Below, in pieces: positions 1-5,586 of a stretch of 9,013 nt of DNA. The translations under genes were made by a program, and so were the position numbers. The notes below the pieces were generated by a model that did no database searches, was not told where the DNA came from, and worked only from the letters and a program-made list of their open reading frames with translations. Positions within the stretch are counted from its first letter, which is position 1. Every line of letters begins with the position of its first letter. Source of the DNA: Bacillota bacterium (GTDB lineage Bacteria; Bacillota; Bacilli; Bacillales; Bacillaceae_J); the NCBI GenBank assembly GCA_023457235.1, contig JAEWMK010000094.1, positions 1 through 9,013 of the forward strand, written 5' to 3'.

Positions 1-740
1 TTCGGAAGTTTCTCTGCCTCAAGCACAATTGTAACGTCGCTTGCGGATGCGATTTCATTCAATTCGCTGGCAATTCCATCACTAACATCATTCAAGGCCA
101 ACCGAGGAAACTTAGCAAGAATTTGCCGGATCTCTACTCTTGGCTCTGGCAGCTGATGTCTTGTGATTAAAGCCTGTTCATCCTTTGAAAAAGTAAAATC
201 AACTCCGTTTTTTAACAAAAGCTCCAAGCCTGCCGCTGAGTCTCCTACCCTTCCTGTGACGAAAACAATATCATTCGCTTTTGCATTTATCCGCAAAAGA
301 TGTCTACCTTTATGTACCCTCCCTATTACCGTCACGGTAATAACAAGGCTATGCTTCGATGAAACCGTGTCCCCACCGATTAAATCCATTTGATAACGGC
401 GTGCCAGCGCCTCCATCCCGTTATATATTTCCAAAAGTTCTGAATCGGACCAGTGCTTTGGTATCGCAATCGATACTAAATAAAAGTTCGGCACGCCACC
501 CATGGCTGCTATATCACTAATATTACTGGCCAATGCTTTATAACCAATATGGAATGGCTTCATTGTCTGCCGCGTGAAATGTACTTCTTCTATCATTGTA
601 TCCATACAAACGATTTCTTCAACATCATTATTTCCAGAATAAAGAGCAGCATCATCACCGATTCCCGCAACTAGATGGGGCTGCTTATATTTTTTTGGTG
701 TAATGCTATTTATAAATAAAAATTCATCTTGAACAGACAA
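1..740 (-). CDS. thiL: Thiamine-monophosphate kinase ThiL (3'-incomplete)
   Basis: Cytoplasmic enzyme that phosphorylates thiamine monophosphate to thiamine diphosphate with ATP, the last step of cofactor synthesis. The first 246 residues are visible; the family is about 325 residues long, so the C-terminal quarter lies off the left edge. Family landmarks, in order: GIGDDAA (26-32, metal/ATP binding aspartates), VHF (53-55), SDIAAMGGVP (75-84), IGGDT (121-125), VTGRVGDSAAGL (161-172) and NDVSDG (217-222). The start is a TTG preceded by GGAGGG with about 6 nt spacing; the protein then begins MSVQDEFLFI, matching the usual DEF..I.SIT start of the family. I see no sigma-A promoter in the 70 bp between this start and the upstream terminator, so transcription may come from readthrough. 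In Bacillus, tsaE-tsaB genes usually follow; they would be off-window. Confidence 0.95.
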   Translation of the reverse strand, partial: MSVQDEFLFINSITPKKYKQPHLVAGIGDDAALYSGNNDVEEIVCMDTMIEEVHFTRQTMKPFHIGYKALASNISDIAAMGGVPNFYLVSIAIPKHWSDSELLEIYNGMEALARRYQMDLIGGDTVSSKHSLVITVTVIGRVHKGRHLLRINAKANDIVFVTGRVGDSAAGLELLLKNGVDFTFSKDEQALITRHQLPEPRVEIRQILAKFPRLALNDVSDGIASELNEIASASDVTIVLEAEKLP

Positions 741-769
741 ATTTCTTCCCTCCAAATCGAACACTTCTG

Positions 770-812
770 GTGCGGGACACAGAACCCGACCCCGCGTCCC
801 AGTTCCCAGTTC
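770..812. repeat. GC-rich repeat-like patch upstream of thiL
   Basis: This is a short, strikingly GC-rich block in AT-rich surroundings. It has inverted-repeat pieces that can pair in two exclusive ways: GCGGG (772-776) with CCCGC (791-795), or GGGAC (774-778) with GTCCC (796-800). These are followed by a tandem copy of CCCAGTT (798-811). It lies between the PLP-gene terminator and the thiL ribosome binding site. It resembles the dispersed GGGAC...GTCCC intergenic palindromes that I recall from Bacillaceae genomes, but a repeat family cannot be proved from one copy. Confidence 0.4.
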
Positions 813-847
813 AAAAAATCCTTAGGAATGGCTCCCAAGGATTTTTT
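813..847 (-). terminator. Rho-independent terminator of the PLP-enzyme gene
   Basis: The 11 bp arms AAAAAATCCTT (813-823) and AAGGATTTTTT (837-847) are perfectly complementary and enclose a 13 nt loop. A further GG/CC pairing is possible in the loop beyond one mismatch. The hairpin lies about 43 bp past the stop codon of the minus-strand PLP-enzyme gene. Because A and T tracts form the base of the stem, it could also work on the plus strand. Confidence 0.85.
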
Positions 848-889
848 CAGTAACCTAACCTATTCTATTTTCGCATACTGTCTAGTATT

Positions 890-2032
890 TTACAAAATGG
901 AATTGTCCAATGCTTCGATAAATGCAGCAAGAATATCCTCCGCATCTTCAATACCTACTGAAATGCGGACAACCCCTTCAGTAATGCCCAGCTCTTCTCT
1001 CAGTTCATTAGATAAATTGCGATGTGATGTACCTACTGGATAGGATACCGTTGTCTCCACACCAGCCAATGTTGGCACGATTTTTATCCAAGAAAGTGAT
1101 TTGAAGAATTTCGAAATATCACATTTACCGGTAATATCAATGGTAACGATGGCACCGTTCCCTTTTTCCGATACGAATTCAGGGTAGTAAACTTTTCTTA
1201 CACCCTGATGACTTTTTAGACCATCTGCTAGTTTTTGAGCATTTTTAACATGACGTTCCATCCGTAAGCTCAATGTTTTGAGACCTCGGGTTCCTAGCCA
1301 AGATTCAAACGGGCTTAAGTTAAGACCAAGATTTACAACCTTTGCCTTTGCTTTTGCAATTAATTCATTATGGCCGACAACAACCCCTGCTGAAACATCG
1401 CTATGGCCTCCAATATACTTTGTCGCACTGTGGGCCACAATATCAACACCTTTTAAATATGGGTTCAATAAATATGGGGTTGCAAATGTATTATCGACCA
1501 TTGAATATAGGTTGTTTTCTTTTGCAATTTGTACAAATTGATCGATATTTTCAACCCTCAATAATGGATTGGTTACAGACTCTGAGTAAATTAGCTTTGT
1601 ATTTGGTTGGATTGCCTTCTTAATTTCTTCCGCATTTTCAAAATTCACAAATGAAACGTCAATGCCAAAGTCTTTAAGTTCTCCAGCTAATAGTTGGTAT
1701 GTTCCACCATAGATATCATTTGTTGCTACAACATGGTCTCCAGCTTTTACAACAGCTAATATACCGGCCAAAATAGCTGATAGACCTGATGATGTCGCTA
1801 CCCCTGCAGGTGCACCCTCTAAATTCGCAACTGCTGCAGCAAGTTCATCCGTATTTGGATTCCCCGTGCGAGTATATAAATATTTACTTTCACCTTGATA
1901 AAAGCCCTCTAGTTCTTCCAAGTCTGAAAAGGCAAATGCAGAGGTTTGGTAAATAGGATTAACTTTGCTTGCACTTGAGACATACCTTTTTTCTGATAAA
2001 TGTACTGCTTCTGTATCAAAATGATGCTTCAT
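890..2032 (-). CDS. Trans-sulfuration family PLP enzyme (cystathionine gamma-synthase/lyase-like)
   Basis: A 380-residue Cys/Met-metabolism PLP-dependent enzyme (fold type I), a cytoplasmic and usually tetrameric family acting at the gamma or beta carbon of cystathionine, O-acetylhomoserine or methionine. Visible landmarks: YTRTGNP (53-59, phosphate contacts from the neighbouring subunit), TSSGLSA (80-86), DIYGGT (106-111, with Y108 stacking on PLP), VDNTFATP (179-186, D180 to the pyridine nitrogen), SATKYIGGH (202-210, with K205 the Schiff-base lysine) and VRISVGIED (355-363, R356 binding the substrate carboxylate). The cysteine typical of methionine gamma-lyase after YG is absent (YGGT), which favours synthase/lyase over MGL. 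The exact reaction cannot be read from sequence. The ATG at 2032 is preferred over one 18 nt upstream because GGGAG lies about 8 nt before it. The gene stands alone, with its own promoter and terminator. Confidence 0.88.
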   Translation of the reverse strand: MKHHFDTEAVHLSEKRYVSSASKVNPIYQTSAFAFSDLEELEGFYQGESKYLYTRTGNPNTDELAAAVANLEGAPAGVATSSGLSAILAGILAVVKAGDHVVATNDIYGGTYQLLAGELKDFGIDVSFVNFENAEEIKKAIQPNTKLIYSESVTNPLLRVENIDQFVQIAKENNLYSMVDNTFATPYLLNPYLKGVDIVAHSATKYIGGHSDVSAGVVVGHNELIAKAKAKVVNLGLNLSPFESWLGTRGLKTLSLRMERHVKNAQKLADGLKSHQGVRKVYYPEFVSEKGNGAIVTIDITGKCDISKFFKSLSWIKIVPTLAGVETTVSYPVGTSHRNLSNELREELGITEGVVRISVGIEDAEDILAAFIEALDNSIL

Positions 2033-2068
2033 TTCTAATCTCCCTCGCATAGTATTATTATTTTTTAC

Positions 2069-2096
2069 ATTAAACCTTTAAAGGGTGAAAGGTCAA
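2069..2096 (-). promoter_or_regulatory. Sigma-A promoter of the PLP-enzyme gene
   Basis: On the minus strand, TTGACC (2091-2096) and TTTAAT (2069-2074) each match the sigma-A consensus at 5 of 6 positions, with a 16 bp spacer. A start near 2062 would give a leader of only about 30 nt, leaving no room for an S-box or T-box. The spacer contains a perfect 10 bp palindrome, CCTTTAAAGG (2075-2084), a possible operator. Confidence 0.6.
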
Positions 2097-2105
2097 ATTA
2101 TTTTT

Positions 2106-2134
2106 CCTATATTAATAGGCGAATGTAATATAAT
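2106..2134 (+). promoter_or_regulatory. Putative promoter of the two-component operon
   Basis: A perfect TATAAT lies at 2129-2134, about 28 bp before the kinase start codon. No good -35 is seen at the right distance. Instead, an inverted repeat CCTAT-ATTA-ATAGG (2106-2119) occupies that position, suggesting activator or repressor control. This -10 falls inside the longer possible reading frame beginning at 2085, which argues for the later start at 2163. Confidence 0.45.
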
Positions 2135-2162
2135 AGAAGGAGAAAAGAAAGGATCGTTCAAA

Positions 2163-3437
2163 ATGAATACACATATATCCTTAAAAATATTGATTATTGT
2201 CCTAGTGACAGCCTTTTTAGGAGAGTTTAAAATTACTCCTTTTACGAGCACGTTCCGATTCGGCTTAGGGAGTGCAGGATTTTTCTTCCTATTACTATTT
2301 TATAAAGATGTTCCTTATATACTTACAGGGTTTATTACAGGTATTTTTACGACCTTTTTCCGAATAGCGCTTGATGCAGCGGTTCATTATGAATCCTTTT
2401 CTTTTATAGATTCCTTTATTACACGAAGTCCAGCGATTGGTTACTATGTTTTCTTCGCCATTGTACTTCATATTGTAACAAAGCGGCAGGACCATTCTTT
2501 TTCTCCGATGATGCTCGGAGTGATCGGTATTTGTTGTGATGTGATTGCCAATTTAGGTGAAATCACGCTTCACCTGATCATTAATGATACAACCATCATT
2601 CCTACTAATATAGGCTTTATTATTTGGGTTGCTATTTTTCGAAGTTTTTTCGTAGTTGGGTTATTTACGATGATTGAGTCATACAGGATTAAGGCTATAT
2701 TCAATGAGCAACAAATACGATTTGAACAAGTACAAACTATTCTATCGAATCTATATATCGAAGGCTTTTATTTAAAGAAAACATTATCCGTGATCGAAAG
2801 CATTACACTTAAAGCCCATAATTTGTATCAGGATTTGAATAGGGACCCGAATACCAGCGAGAATTCAAGAATTGCCCTTTCCATTGCGCAGGAGATTCAT
2901 GAGGTAAAAAAAGATAATCAAAGGATCCTAGCCGGGCTCGAAGAGGTGATTCAGCAGGAAAAAGCGATCAAACCCCTATCTCTAATGGAGATTGTAAATT
3001 TAAGTATTAAGGCCAACCGAAAATATATTGAATTTTTAAGAAAAAAAATTGAACTTATCGTCACAGTTCATAATGGTGATTTTAAGACCCATCTTAGTTA
3101 TCCACTCCTCGTTATCTTAAATAATCTTGTTGCTAATTCGATAGAAGCAATTGAAGTGGATACAGAAGGCTTCGTTAAAATTAATGTGAAGAAAAATGAA
3201 TCAGAATTTATTATTGAAGTAATAGATAATGGACCTGGTATTCATCCAGATGAATATGATGTTATATTTGAACCCGGCTTCAGTACCAAATTCACTGAAA
3301 CAGGAAAATTATCAAACGGAATTGGATTGTCACACGTAAAGCTAATGGTTGAGGAAATGCAAGGCAGCATTCATGTAGATTCTTCAAATGAACAAACGAC
3401 ATTCACTGTTACTTTACCTTTTGATCTATTAATTTGA
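2163..3437 (+). CDS. GlnK (YcbA)-like membrane sensor histidine kinase
   Basis: A 424-residue sensor kinase. The N-terminal third holds about six hydrophobic segments (roughly 5-20, 33-48, 52-70, 92-107, 115-140, 150-172) with very short loops, so there is no large extracytoplasmic sensing domain. A helical linker then leads to the phosphoacceptor region, AQEIHEVKKD (242-251), with H246 the likely phosphorylated histidine. The ATPase domain shows an N box NNLVANSIEA (320-329), G1 DNGPGI (355-360), an F-box FEPGFSTK (369-376) and G2 NGIGLSHVK (385-393), all intact. The overall layout and the EIHEVKKD context match B. subtilis GlnK, the glutamine-responsive kinase. The start at 2163 has AAAGGA upstream; the longer in-frame start at 2085 lies before the predicted -10. 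The partner regulator begins 13 bp downstream of the stop. The actual ligand is not evident. Confidence 0.88.
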   Translation: MNTHISLKILIIVLVTAFLGEFKITPFTSTFRFGLGSAGFFFLLLFYKDVPYILTGFITGIFTTFFRIALDAAVHYESFSFIDSFITRSPAIGYYVFFAIVLHIVTKRQDHSFSPMMLGVIGICCDVIANLGEITLHLIINDTTIIPTNIGFIIWVAIFRSFFVVGLFTMIESYRIKAIFNEQQIRFEQVQTILSNLYIEGFYLKKTLSVIESITLKAHNLYQDLNRDPNTSENSRIALSIAQEIHEVKKDNQRILAGLEEVIQQEKAIKPLSLMEIVNLSIKANRKYIEFLRKKIELIVTVHNGDFKTHLSYPLLVILNNLVANSIEAIEVDTEGFVKINVKKNESEFIIEVIDNGPGIHPDEYDVIFEPGFSTKFTETGKLSNGIGLSHVKLMVEEMQGSIHVDSSNEQTTFTVTLPFDLLI

Positions 3438-3450
3438 AGGAGTGAGTATC

Positions 3451-4326
3451 ATGAATTACTTTATTCTAGATGATGACATTTCTACTAGAAAAATTATGCA
3501 TAGAATTATAAGAGAAGAATCGTTGGGAGATGTCATTGGAGAATCGGATCACCCAATAGAAGCCGAAAGTGAAATTCTACTTTTGAAACCTGATATTGTC
3601 TTGATTGATTTATTAATGCCCCTGCAAGACGGGATCGAAACGGTCCGGCATTTAAAAGAAAAAAACTTTTCAGGGAAAATAATTATGATTTCACAAATAG
3701 AAAATAAAGAGATGGTAGCAAAGGCATATAAAAATGGCATTGAATATTTCATACATAAACCAGTGAATCGCGTTGAGGTAACGGCTGTTATCAACAATGT
3801 TTTAGAAAAAATAAAAATGGAGCAGTCATTATTAAAAATAAAAGAAAGCTTAAATCTCTTTCCGTTTGCAAATGAACAAAACACTCCTTCGAAACAAAAT
3901 TCAAAGGTCATTATTGAAAATATTTTTTCGGATTTGGGGATCCTTGGTGAAAACGGAAGCAGGGACATAGAGGAAATTATGAATCATCTTCTACGAAATA
4001 ACATCGATATTAATAAAATTTCGTTAAAGGGATTATATAGGGAAGTTCTTAAAAGTCAGAAATTGGACACAAGTGAGAATGCAGTGAAGGCTTTGGAGCA
4101 AAGATTACGTCGGGCGATCATTCAGGCACTTACTAATTTAGCTTCATTAGGCTTAACAGATTATACACACCCAAAATTTGAAAACTTTGCTACAAAGTTT
4201 TTTGATTTTCATGAAGTCAGACTTAAAATGAATGAAATTGATGAAAAGAAAACGCATAGAAATTCGAGAGTTAATATCCGCAAGTTTTTGCATGCATTAT
4301 ACATTGAAGTAAAAGGGCAATTATAA
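3451..4326 (+). CDS. GlnL (YcbB)-like response regulator
   Basis: A 291-residue regulator. Residues 1-115 form a receiver domain with acidic pocket DDD (7-9), phosphorylation site D53 in LIDLLMP, S81 at the switch position and K103-P104. After a linker, roughly residues 155-285 form the helical DNA-binding output seen in B. subtilis GlnL/YcbB, with LKGLYREVL and an arginine-rich ALEQRLRRAI stretch. It is not a LuxR, OmpR or LytTR output. The ATG at 3451 is preferred over an in-frame GTG at 3442 because GAAGGAG (3436-3442) overlaps the GTG and sits 8 nt from the ATG. The gene is cotranscribed with the kinase, 13 bp apart. It is probably the activator of the downstream TRAP genes, given the GlnL-type direct repeats in front of them. 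Family assignment is strong; direct orthology to B. subtilis glnL is uncertain because the target gene neighbourhood differs. Confidence 0.88.
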   Translation: MNYFILDDDISTRKIMHRIIREESLGDVIGESDHPIEAESEILLLKPDIVLIDLLMPLQDGIETVRHLKEKNFSGKIIMISQIENKEMVAKAYKNGIEYFIHKPVNRVEVTAVINNVLEKIKMEQSLLKIKESLNLFPFANEQNTPSKQNSKVIIENIFSDLGILGENGSRDIEEIMNHLLRNNIDINKISLKGLYREVLKSQKLDTSENAVKALEQRLRRAIIQALTNLASLGLTDYTHPKFENFATKFFDFHEVRLKMNEIDEKKTHRNSRVNIRKFLHALYIEVKGQL

Positions 4327-4350
4327 TAGTAATAATTGCCCCTATTTTTT
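4315..4350 (+). terminator. Rho-independent terminator overlapping the regulator stop codon
   Basis: A 10 bp stem (4315-4324 with 4332-4341, built on GGGCAATTA/TAATTGCCC) encloses a 7 nt loop and is followed by CTATTTTTT. The left arm covers the last codons of the response-regulator gene and the stop codon lies at the arm/loop boundary. It separates the two-component transcript from the transporter transcript. Confidence 0.85.
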
Positions 4351-4384
4351 AATTAATATATTTATTTTAAATATTAAAAGTTTT

Positions 4385-4422
4385 TTTCTGTAGTTTTTCG
4401 TTACTTTCTGTTATCTACCTGT
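4385..4422 (+). promoter_or_regulatory. Direct-repeat operator resembling the GlnL binding site
   Basis: Three heptamers lie exactly 10 bp apart: TTTCTGT (4385-4391), TTTTCGT (4395-4401) and TTTCTGT (4405-4411). A weaker TACCTGT (4416-4422) follows 11 bp on. Same-face spacing of one helical turn is the arrangement I recall for the B. subtilis GlnL operator, TTTTGT-N4-TTTTGT. The repeats cover the -35 zone of a promoter lacking a good -35 hexamer, as expected for an activator site. The cognate regulator is encoded just upstream. Confidence 0.65.
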
Positions 4423-4433
4423 TATAGTATACA
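4423..4433 (+). promoter_or_regulatory. -10 region of the TRAP operon promoter
   Basis: Two overlapping -10 candidates are seen: TATAGT (4423-4428) and TATACA (4428-4433). Neither has a recognisable -35 at 16-18 bp; that position is occupied by the TTTCTGT-type repeats. A start near 4435-4440 would give a leader of about 45-50 nt. Activator dependence is inferred from the weak -35. Confidence 0.5.
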
Positions 4434-4436
4434 TGT

Positions 4437-4457
4437 GTTTTGAAAACGCTTCAAAAC
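4437..4457. promoter_or_regulatory. Palindrome with cre-like core at the transcription start
   Basis: Perfect 8 bp arms GTTTTGAA (4437-4444) and TTCAAAAC (4450-4457) flank a 5 bp centre, AACGC. The core TGAAAACGCTTCA resembles the CcpA catabolite-responsive element but is one T short of the usual 14 bp form on the right side. It lies at or just after the predicted start, where CcpA sites repress by blocking initiation or elongation. It could instead bind another dimeric regulator. Confidence 0.4.
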
Positions 4458-4484
4458 TTAAAGAAAAGAAAAGGGGGATTATCA

Positions 4485-5495
4485 ATGAAGAAAATTTTAT
4501 CTTCAATTTTTGCTCTAATGCTTTTATTCGCATTGACAGCATGTGGTGGAGGAAATGAAGGCAGCCAAGGCCAATCAGAAGGTGGCACAGAAGGCGATAC
4601 AGCCAAAAAAGATGAATATCTTCCAAGCCAATTAATCATTGCAACAGGTGGAACATCTGGAACATATTACCCACTAGGTGGCGGAATTGCACAAATTATT
4701 AGTGATAATACAGATGTAAGCGCTACAGCACAAACAACTGGTGGCTCTGTAGAAAATATGCGTCTACTTGGAAACCAAGAGGTAGATTTAGCATTCGTTC
4801 AAAACGACATAGCTGACTATGCAGCAAACGGTACAATGATGTTTGAAGGTACAAAGGTAGAAAATCTTCAAGGTCTTGCATCTCTTTATAACGAAACAAT
4901 TCAAATCGTATTACCAGGAAACAGCACAATTACTAGCGTTGCTGACTTAAAAGGTAAGAGAGTTTCTGTTGGCGCACCTGGTAGTGGTGTAGAAGCTAAC
5001 GCAATGCAAATCCTTGAAATTTACGGTTTAACTTTTGATGACTTAAAAGCACAACGTTTATCATTCGGTGACTCTGTTCAAAGTATGCAAGATGGCAACC
5101 TAGATGCAGCTTTTGTTACTGCAGGTGCACCTACTTCAGCTGTTACAGAATTATCTGCTACTAATGGAGTTAAATTAATTAGTATTGATGATGCAAAAGC
5201 TGATGAATTAATTGCAAAATATCCGTTCTATGTAAAAGAAACAATTCCAGCTGACACATACCCAGGTGTTGGTGAGACACACACAGTAGCTGTAAAAGCA
5301 ATGTTAGCTGTTTCAAAAACTTTACCAGAAGACTTTGTTTATAACGCAACAAAAGCTTTATTTGAAAACGTAGATCAATTAATTGCTATTAACAAAAAAG
5401 CGGAATCAATCAAAGTTGAAACTGCTACAGAAGGTATCACATTGGATATTCATCCAGGTGCTTTAAAATACTTCGAAGAAAAAGGTGCGAAGTAA
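4485..5495 (+). CDS. TAXI-family TRAP transporter substrate-binding lipoprotein
   Basis: A 336-residue extracytoplasmic solute receptor for a secondary TRAP transporter. Residues 1-20 are a lipoprotein signal ending in the lipobox LTAC, with C20 the lipidated cysteine. A Gly/Ser/Glu-rich tether follows (21-43). TAXI features: ATGGTSGTYYPLGGGIA (53-69), GSVENMRLLGNQEVDLAFVQ (87-106), a GKRVSVGAPGSGVE segment (157-170) and the C-terminal HPGALKYFEEKG (323-334). The start at 4485 has GGGGG about 8 nt upstream and begins a proper signal peptide; a longer in-frame start at 4440 would add a charged non-signal extension. The first TAXI structure I recall, from Thermus thermophilus, bound glutamate/glutamine. 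Together with the GlnKL-like system upstream, this makes glutamate or glutamine the leading substrate guess, but no ligand is proved. It is the first gene of an operon with the fused permease. Confidence 0.93.
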   Translation: MKKILSSIFALMLLFALTACGGGNEGSQGQSEGGTEGDTAKKDEYLPSQLIIATGGTSGTYYPLGGGIAQIISDNTDVSATAQTTGGSVENMRLLGNQEVDLAFVQNDIADYAANGTMMFEGTKVENLQGLASLYNETIQIVLPGNSTITSVADLKGKRVSVGAPGSGVEANAMQILEIYGLTFDDLKAQRLSFGDSVQSMQDGNLDAAFVTAGAPTSAVTELSATNGVKLISIDDAKADELIAKYPFYVKETIPADTYPGVGETHTVAVKAMLAVSKTLPEDFVYNATKALFENVDQLIAINKKAESIKVETATEGITLDIHPGALKYFEEKGAK

Positions 5496-5505
5496 ATAAT
5501 TAAAA

Positions 5506-5538
5506 AAAGCCCGAGGTAATACCTTCGCCTCGGGCTTT
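5506..5538. terminator. Intercistronic hairpin between binding protein and permease
   Basis: The 11 bp perfect arms AAAGCCCGAGG (5506-5516) and CCTCGGGCTTT (5528-5538) enclose an 11 nt loop. On the plus strand only three T residues follow the GC stem, so it should act as a partial terminator or 3' mRNA stabiliser that yields more binding protein than permease. Read on the minus strand, the same hairpin is followed by seven T residues and looks like a full terminator, though no minus-strand gene is seen here. Confidence 0.7.
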
Positions 5539-5586
5539 CACCTGAATGAAAAGCAATTTATAAAAAAGTAAAATAGGAGGTTAAAT

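Noticed and set aside
729..1043. 104-codon plus-strand open frame spanning the thiL start, the terminator and the end of the PLP gene
   Set aside because: It reads through a terminator hairpin and a GC-rich repeat patch and overlaps two real genes in antisense; the product has no recognisable domain.
2033..2062. S-box (SAM) or T-box riboswitch upstream of the PLP enzyme
   Set aside because: The predicted transcript leader is only about 30 nt and shows no terminator/antiterminator structure or riboswitch core.
2085..2162. Upstream in-frame start giving a 26-residue extension of the kinase
   Set aside because: The perfect TATAAT at 2129-2134 lies inside this extension, and the start at 2163 has its own ribosome binding site and leads straight into the first membrane helix.
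3549..3968. 139-codon open frame on the minus strand opposite the response regulator
   Set aside because: It lies wholly within a well-supported receiver-domain gene on the other strand, has no ribosome binding site support and a low-complexity Phe/Ser/Ile composition typical of an antisense shadow.
4440..4484. Upstream in-frame start extending the TAXI lipoprotein by 15 residues
   Set aside because: It overlaps the palindrome at the transcription start, lacks a ribosome binding site and would put a Lys-rich stretch before an otherwise perfect signal peptide.
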